In this document: one piece after another, positions 4,626 to 6,989 of the stretch
Layout: each line of letters opens with the position of its first letter
Position numbering within the stretch: the first letter of the stretch is position 1
DNA from: an uncultured Bacilli bacterium
GTDB lineage: Bacteria > Bacillota_I > Bacilli_A > RF39 > UBA660
DNA: 6,989 bases
Assembly: GCA_904502155.1 (NCBI GenBank)
Contig: CAJGDV010000062.1
Span: forward strand, 1 to 6,989
Direction of reading: 5' to 3'
Translations under genes and position numbers: made by a program
The notes under the pieces: generated by a model
What the model was told of the DNA's origin: nothing
What the model saw: only the letters and a program-made list of their open reading frames with translations
Databases searched by the model: none

Positions 4626-6830
4626 GAAAAATATATTAAAGGTATATATAGAAAATGTATATATGATTCAAAAAAAGGATATATAATAGGACTATTTAAG
4701 GTTAAAGACACTAATGACCCTAGTATGGAAGATTATAAAAATAAAACCATTACATTCACTGGAACGTTTCCAGCCTTAAATATTGATGATACTTATCTTT
4801 TTTTTGGTGAACCTGTAAAACATGCTAGATATGGATTTCAATATAATGTTAATAATTTTGAGAGAGTTAAACCTGAAGATATTGATGGTGTAATTGAATT
4901 TTTATCTAGTGATTTATTTCCAGGAATAGGAGATAAATTAGCAAGCAAAATAGTAGAAACTTTAGGTTTAAATGCTTTAGAACTAATAATGGAAGATCCA
5001 ACTGTTTTAAGTATGATTCCAAGACTTAGTAATAAAAAAGCAGCGACAATTTATAATAATTTATTAAAATATGAACAAAGTCATACTGTTATTGTTTATT
5101 TAACAGAATTAGGTTTTGCTATCAAAGATGCTATGAGTATTTATAATACATATAAAGGTAATACTGAATCAGTTATAAAAGAAAATATATATAGTTTAAT
5201 TTCAGATGTTCCTGAAATTAATTTTTCAAAAGTTGATTCTGTGGCTTTAAAAAATGGTATAGATCACCTAGATAAAAATAGAGTAAAAGCTATAATAATA
5301 AGTGTTATGGAAAAACTATGTTTTAATAATGGTGACTCATATCTAGATGTAGAAACCATCTTTAAATATGTTCAGGCTTTCTTAAAAGTTCCATTAATGA
5401 TTAATAATTTTGATGAATATTTATTTGAACTTGAAAAAGAAAATAAAATAATTAAATATAATGACGTATATTATTTATTTGATTTATTTAAAGCGGAAGA
5501 TAATGTTGCAAAAGAAATACTTAGAAAAGCTAGTATTGATGAAATAAAAAATACGAAAATAATTCCATATTTAGAACATTTAGAAGAAGTATTTGAAATA
5601 AAATATAATGATAAACAAAAAGAAGCTATTATAAAAGCTTTAACAAATAATATTTTAATTATTACTGGTGGACCTGGAACTGGTAAAACAACTATTATTA
5701 ATGCTATTGTTAAGTTATATCAAGAACTCAATGATATGACATTTGATAGAGCCAAACAAGATATTGCACTCTTAGCCCCAACAGGAAGAGCAAGCAAAAG
5801 AATGGCAGAATCAACAGGTTATCCAGCATCAACTATTCATCGCTTTTTAAAATGGAATAAAGATAATAATGAATTTGCTGTAAACGAAGAAAATAAAGAC
5901 CAATCTAAATTAATAATTGTAGATGAAGTTAGTATGATAGATATTCTTTTATTAGATAGTTTATTTAAAGGAATAAATGAGGATGCTAGAATTATTTTTG
6001 TAGGTGATAAAAACCAATTGCCAAGTGTTGGTCCTGGACAAGTTTTAAAAGATATTATTGATAGTGATATAGTAAATGTTGTAAAATTAGACCTTTTATA
6101 TAGACAAGATGAAAATTCATATATTAATAAACTTGCTATTGAAATAAAAGATAATGAATTAAATGAACATTTTTTAGATCCTAAAAGTGATTACCAATTT
6201 TTAAAATGTACAAAATTATCATTAAGAGATAATCTTAAAAAAATATGTATCCAATTAGTAGAAAAAGGATATGGATATAGAAGACTTCAAATTTTAGCAC
6301 CTATGTATCATGGTGAAAATGGAATTGATAATTTAAATAATGAACTTCAAAATATATTTAATCCTCCATCAAGAGTAAAAAAAGAAATTGTATATGGAGA
6401 TGTAATATATAGACAAAACGATAAAGTTTTACAATTAGTAAATCAACCTGATGATAATATTTATAATGGTGATATTGGTATTATTAAAGATATAATAACT
6501 AAAGATAATAAAACAGAAATCTTAATTGATTTTGAAGGAAATGAAGTATTATATAAACAAGCTGATTTTAATAAATTTAAACATGGATTTATAATTAGTA
6601 TTCACAAATCACAAGGAAGCGAATCTGAAATGGTTATCCTTCCAATATGTACAAGTTATAATAGAATGCTTTATCGTAAACTTTTATATACAGCAGTAAC
6701 AAGAGCCAAAAAGAAATTAATTGTTATTGGTGAACCAATGGCATTTATAGCATGCGTAGAAAACAATAATGAATATATAAGAGATACTTCACTCAAAGAA
6801 AGAATTTTAGAATTACTGAATAAAAAGTAA
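4623..6830 (+). CDS. recD2: RecD2-type ATP-dependent 5'-3' DNA helicase
   Basis: RecD2 is a superfamily 1B helicase of bacteria that often lack RecBCD. It unwinds DNA 5' to 3' and acts in replication-fork maintenance, mismatch repair and damage tolerance. This 735-residue protein has the N-terminal OB-like region (about 1-85) and helix-hairpin-helix motifs such as FPGIGDKLASKIVETLG from residue 99. The motor core follows: Walker A GGPGTGKTT at 349-357 (K355), Walker B VDEVSM with D434 and E435, motif III GDKNQLPSVG at 461-470, motif IV with R494 and Q495, HKSQGSE from 661, and the motif VI arginine R694 in YTAVTRAKK. Length lies between the Deinococcus (about 715) and B. subtilis YrrC (about 800) proteins. 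All core motifs look intact, so it is probably active. It follows mtaB by 16 bases. No T-run terminator follows; a promoter for the next gene overlaps its 3' end. Confidence 0.95.
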   Translation: MEKYIKGIYRKCIYDSKKGYIIGLFKVKDTNDPSMEDYKNKTITFTGTFPALNIDDTYLFFGEPVKHARYGFQYNVNNFERVKPEDIDGVIEFLSSDLFPGIGDKLASKIVETLGLNALELIMEDPTVLSMIPRLSNKKAATIYNNLLKYEQSHTVIVYLTELGFAIKDAMSIYNTYKGNTESVIKENIYSLISDVPEINFSKVDSVALKNGIDHLDKNRVKAIIISVMEKLCFNNGDSYLDVETIFKYVQAFLKVPLMINNFDEYLFELEKENKIIKYNDVYYLFDLFKAEDNVAKEILRKASIDEIKNTKIIPYLEHLEEVFEIKYNDKQKEAIIKALTNNILIITGGPGTGKTTIINAIVKLYQELNDMTFDRAKQDIALLAPTGRASKRMAESTGYPASTIHRFLKWNKDNNEFAVNEENKDQSKLIIVDEVSMIDILLLDSLFKGINEDARIIFVGDKNQLPSVGPGQVLKDIIDSDIVNVVKLDLLYRQDENSYINKLAIEIKDNELNEHFLDPKSDYQFLKCTKLSLRDNLKKICIQLVEKGYGYRRLQILAPMYHGENGIDNLNNELQNIFNPPSRVKKEIVYGDVIYRQNDKVLQLVNQPDDNIYNGDIGIIKDIITKDNKTEILIDFEGNEVLYKQADFNKFKHGFIISIHKSQGSESEMVILPICTSYNRMLYRKLLYTAVTRAKKKLIVIGEPMAFIACVENNNEYIRDTSLKERILELLNKK

Positions 6831-6850
6831 TTTAAAGGGTATAATATAAT
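6816..6850 (+). promoter_or_regulatory. Promoter for the small gene after recD2
   Basis: Two exact TATAAT hexamers overlap by one base at 6840-6845 and 6845-6850. A weak -35 (CTGAAT, 6816-6821) inside the recD2 coding end stands 18 bp before the first box. Transcription would begin at about 6852, leaving a leader of roughly 38 bases with an AGGTG ribosome site at 6879-6883. The same twin-box arrangement occurs before cvpA. Confidence 0.6.
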
Positions 6851-6851
6851 T

Positions 6852-6861
6852 GTATCGATAC
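6852..6861. promoter_or_regulatory. Perfect palindrome at the predicted start site, possible operator
   Basis: GTATCGATAC is a perfect 10-bp palindrome just after the -10 box, at the predicted transcription start. TGTAT (6851-6855) and ATACA (6863-6867) add a second, overlapping inverted pair. The placement suits a dimeric repressor, but no regulator is visible in the window and the site is short. Confidence 0.3.
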
Positions 6862-6889
6862 CATACATTCTAGCTAAGAGGTGAAAATT

Positions 6890-6989
6890 ATGAGAATCGC
6901 AAAAAATGTCATTTTAATGGGTTTAGGAGCTGCTTCAGTATTAGCATATCAAAGATATGGTGAAGAAGCTGCTTGTGCTGCTAAAGAAA
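6890..6989 (+). CDS. Start of a small putative membrane protein (3' end outside window)
   Basis: Only 33 residues are visible. ATG at 6890 follows an AGGTG ribosome site (6879-6883) with a six-base gap and a good promoter, so this is very probably a real gene start. The protein opens with two positive charges (MRIAKN), a hydrophobic stretch VILMGLGAASVLAY at 7-20, then a polar, alanine-rich continuation (QRYGEEAACAAKE). This fits a single N-terminal membrane anchor with a small cytoplasmic or surface part. A secretion signal is less likely, because no cleavage site is evident in the visible part. I do not recognise the family, and the function is unknown. It seems to be transcribed separately from recD2. 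Confidence 0.7.
   Translation, partial: MRIAKNVILMGLGAASVLAYQRYGEEAACAAKE

Noticed and set aside
4529..4711. Minus-strand open frame across the mtaB-recD2 junction
   Set aside because: It is antisense to two confident genes, with low complexity and no ribosome site.
6811..6832. Inverted repeat AATTACT/AGTAATT at the recD2 stop as a terminator
   Set aside because: A seven-base stem with an eight-base loop and a single G-C pair; no T run follows, so it does not fit an intrinsic terminator.
6671..6868. Minus-strand open frame over the end of recD2
   Set aside because: It covers the conserved motif VI region of RecD2 in reverse and is explained as a shadow.

Overview
The window comes from a very AT-rich Gram-positive bacterium, most likely low-GC Firmicutes/Bacilli in the broad sense (the range that includes Erysipelotrichia, RF39-type and Acholeplasma-like lineages). 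The reasons are the extreme A/T codon bias, the strong GGAGG-type ribosome sites, and a gene set typical of Bacilli: RNase HIII, a CvpA-family protein, RsmE, MtaB and RecD2. Tryptophan is encoded by TGG, and TGA ends rsmE at the family's expected length. The code is therefore the standard bacterial one, not the Mycoplasma/Spiroplasma code. I cannot name a species.

Layout. Positions 1-579 (minus strand) hold the N-terminal two thirds of RNase HIII (rnhC), cut by the window edge. An 89-bp divergent intergenic region follows, with a perfect 12-bp inverted repeat whose right arm covers the cvpA start. Positions 669-1382 encode a CvpA-family membrane protein that ends in an intrinsic terminator containing its own stop codon. 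A probable new transcription unit then runs on the plus strand: rsmE (1429-2139), an unrecognised membrane-anchored acidic protein of 387 residues (2144-3307), mtaB (3341-4606) and recD2 (4623-6830). A short hairpin lies between the unknown gene and mtaB. A good TATAAT promoter at the end of recD2 drives the start of a small membrane-protein gene (6890 onward) that leaves the window.

Together the genes are mostly housekeeping: rRNA and tRNA modification (RsmE m3U1498; MtaB ms2t6A37), removal of RNA from DNA (RNase HIII) and a 5'-3' DNA helicase (RecD2). The least understood part is the 387-residue protein between rsmE and mtaB, genes that are neighbours in Bacillus. It has one N-terminal membrane helix, a recent 135-bp in-frame duplication, a long acidic region and a conserved-looking C-terminal tail. 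I see no RNA genes, CRISPR array, insertion sequence or phage gene, and no gene-free stretch above 300 bases.
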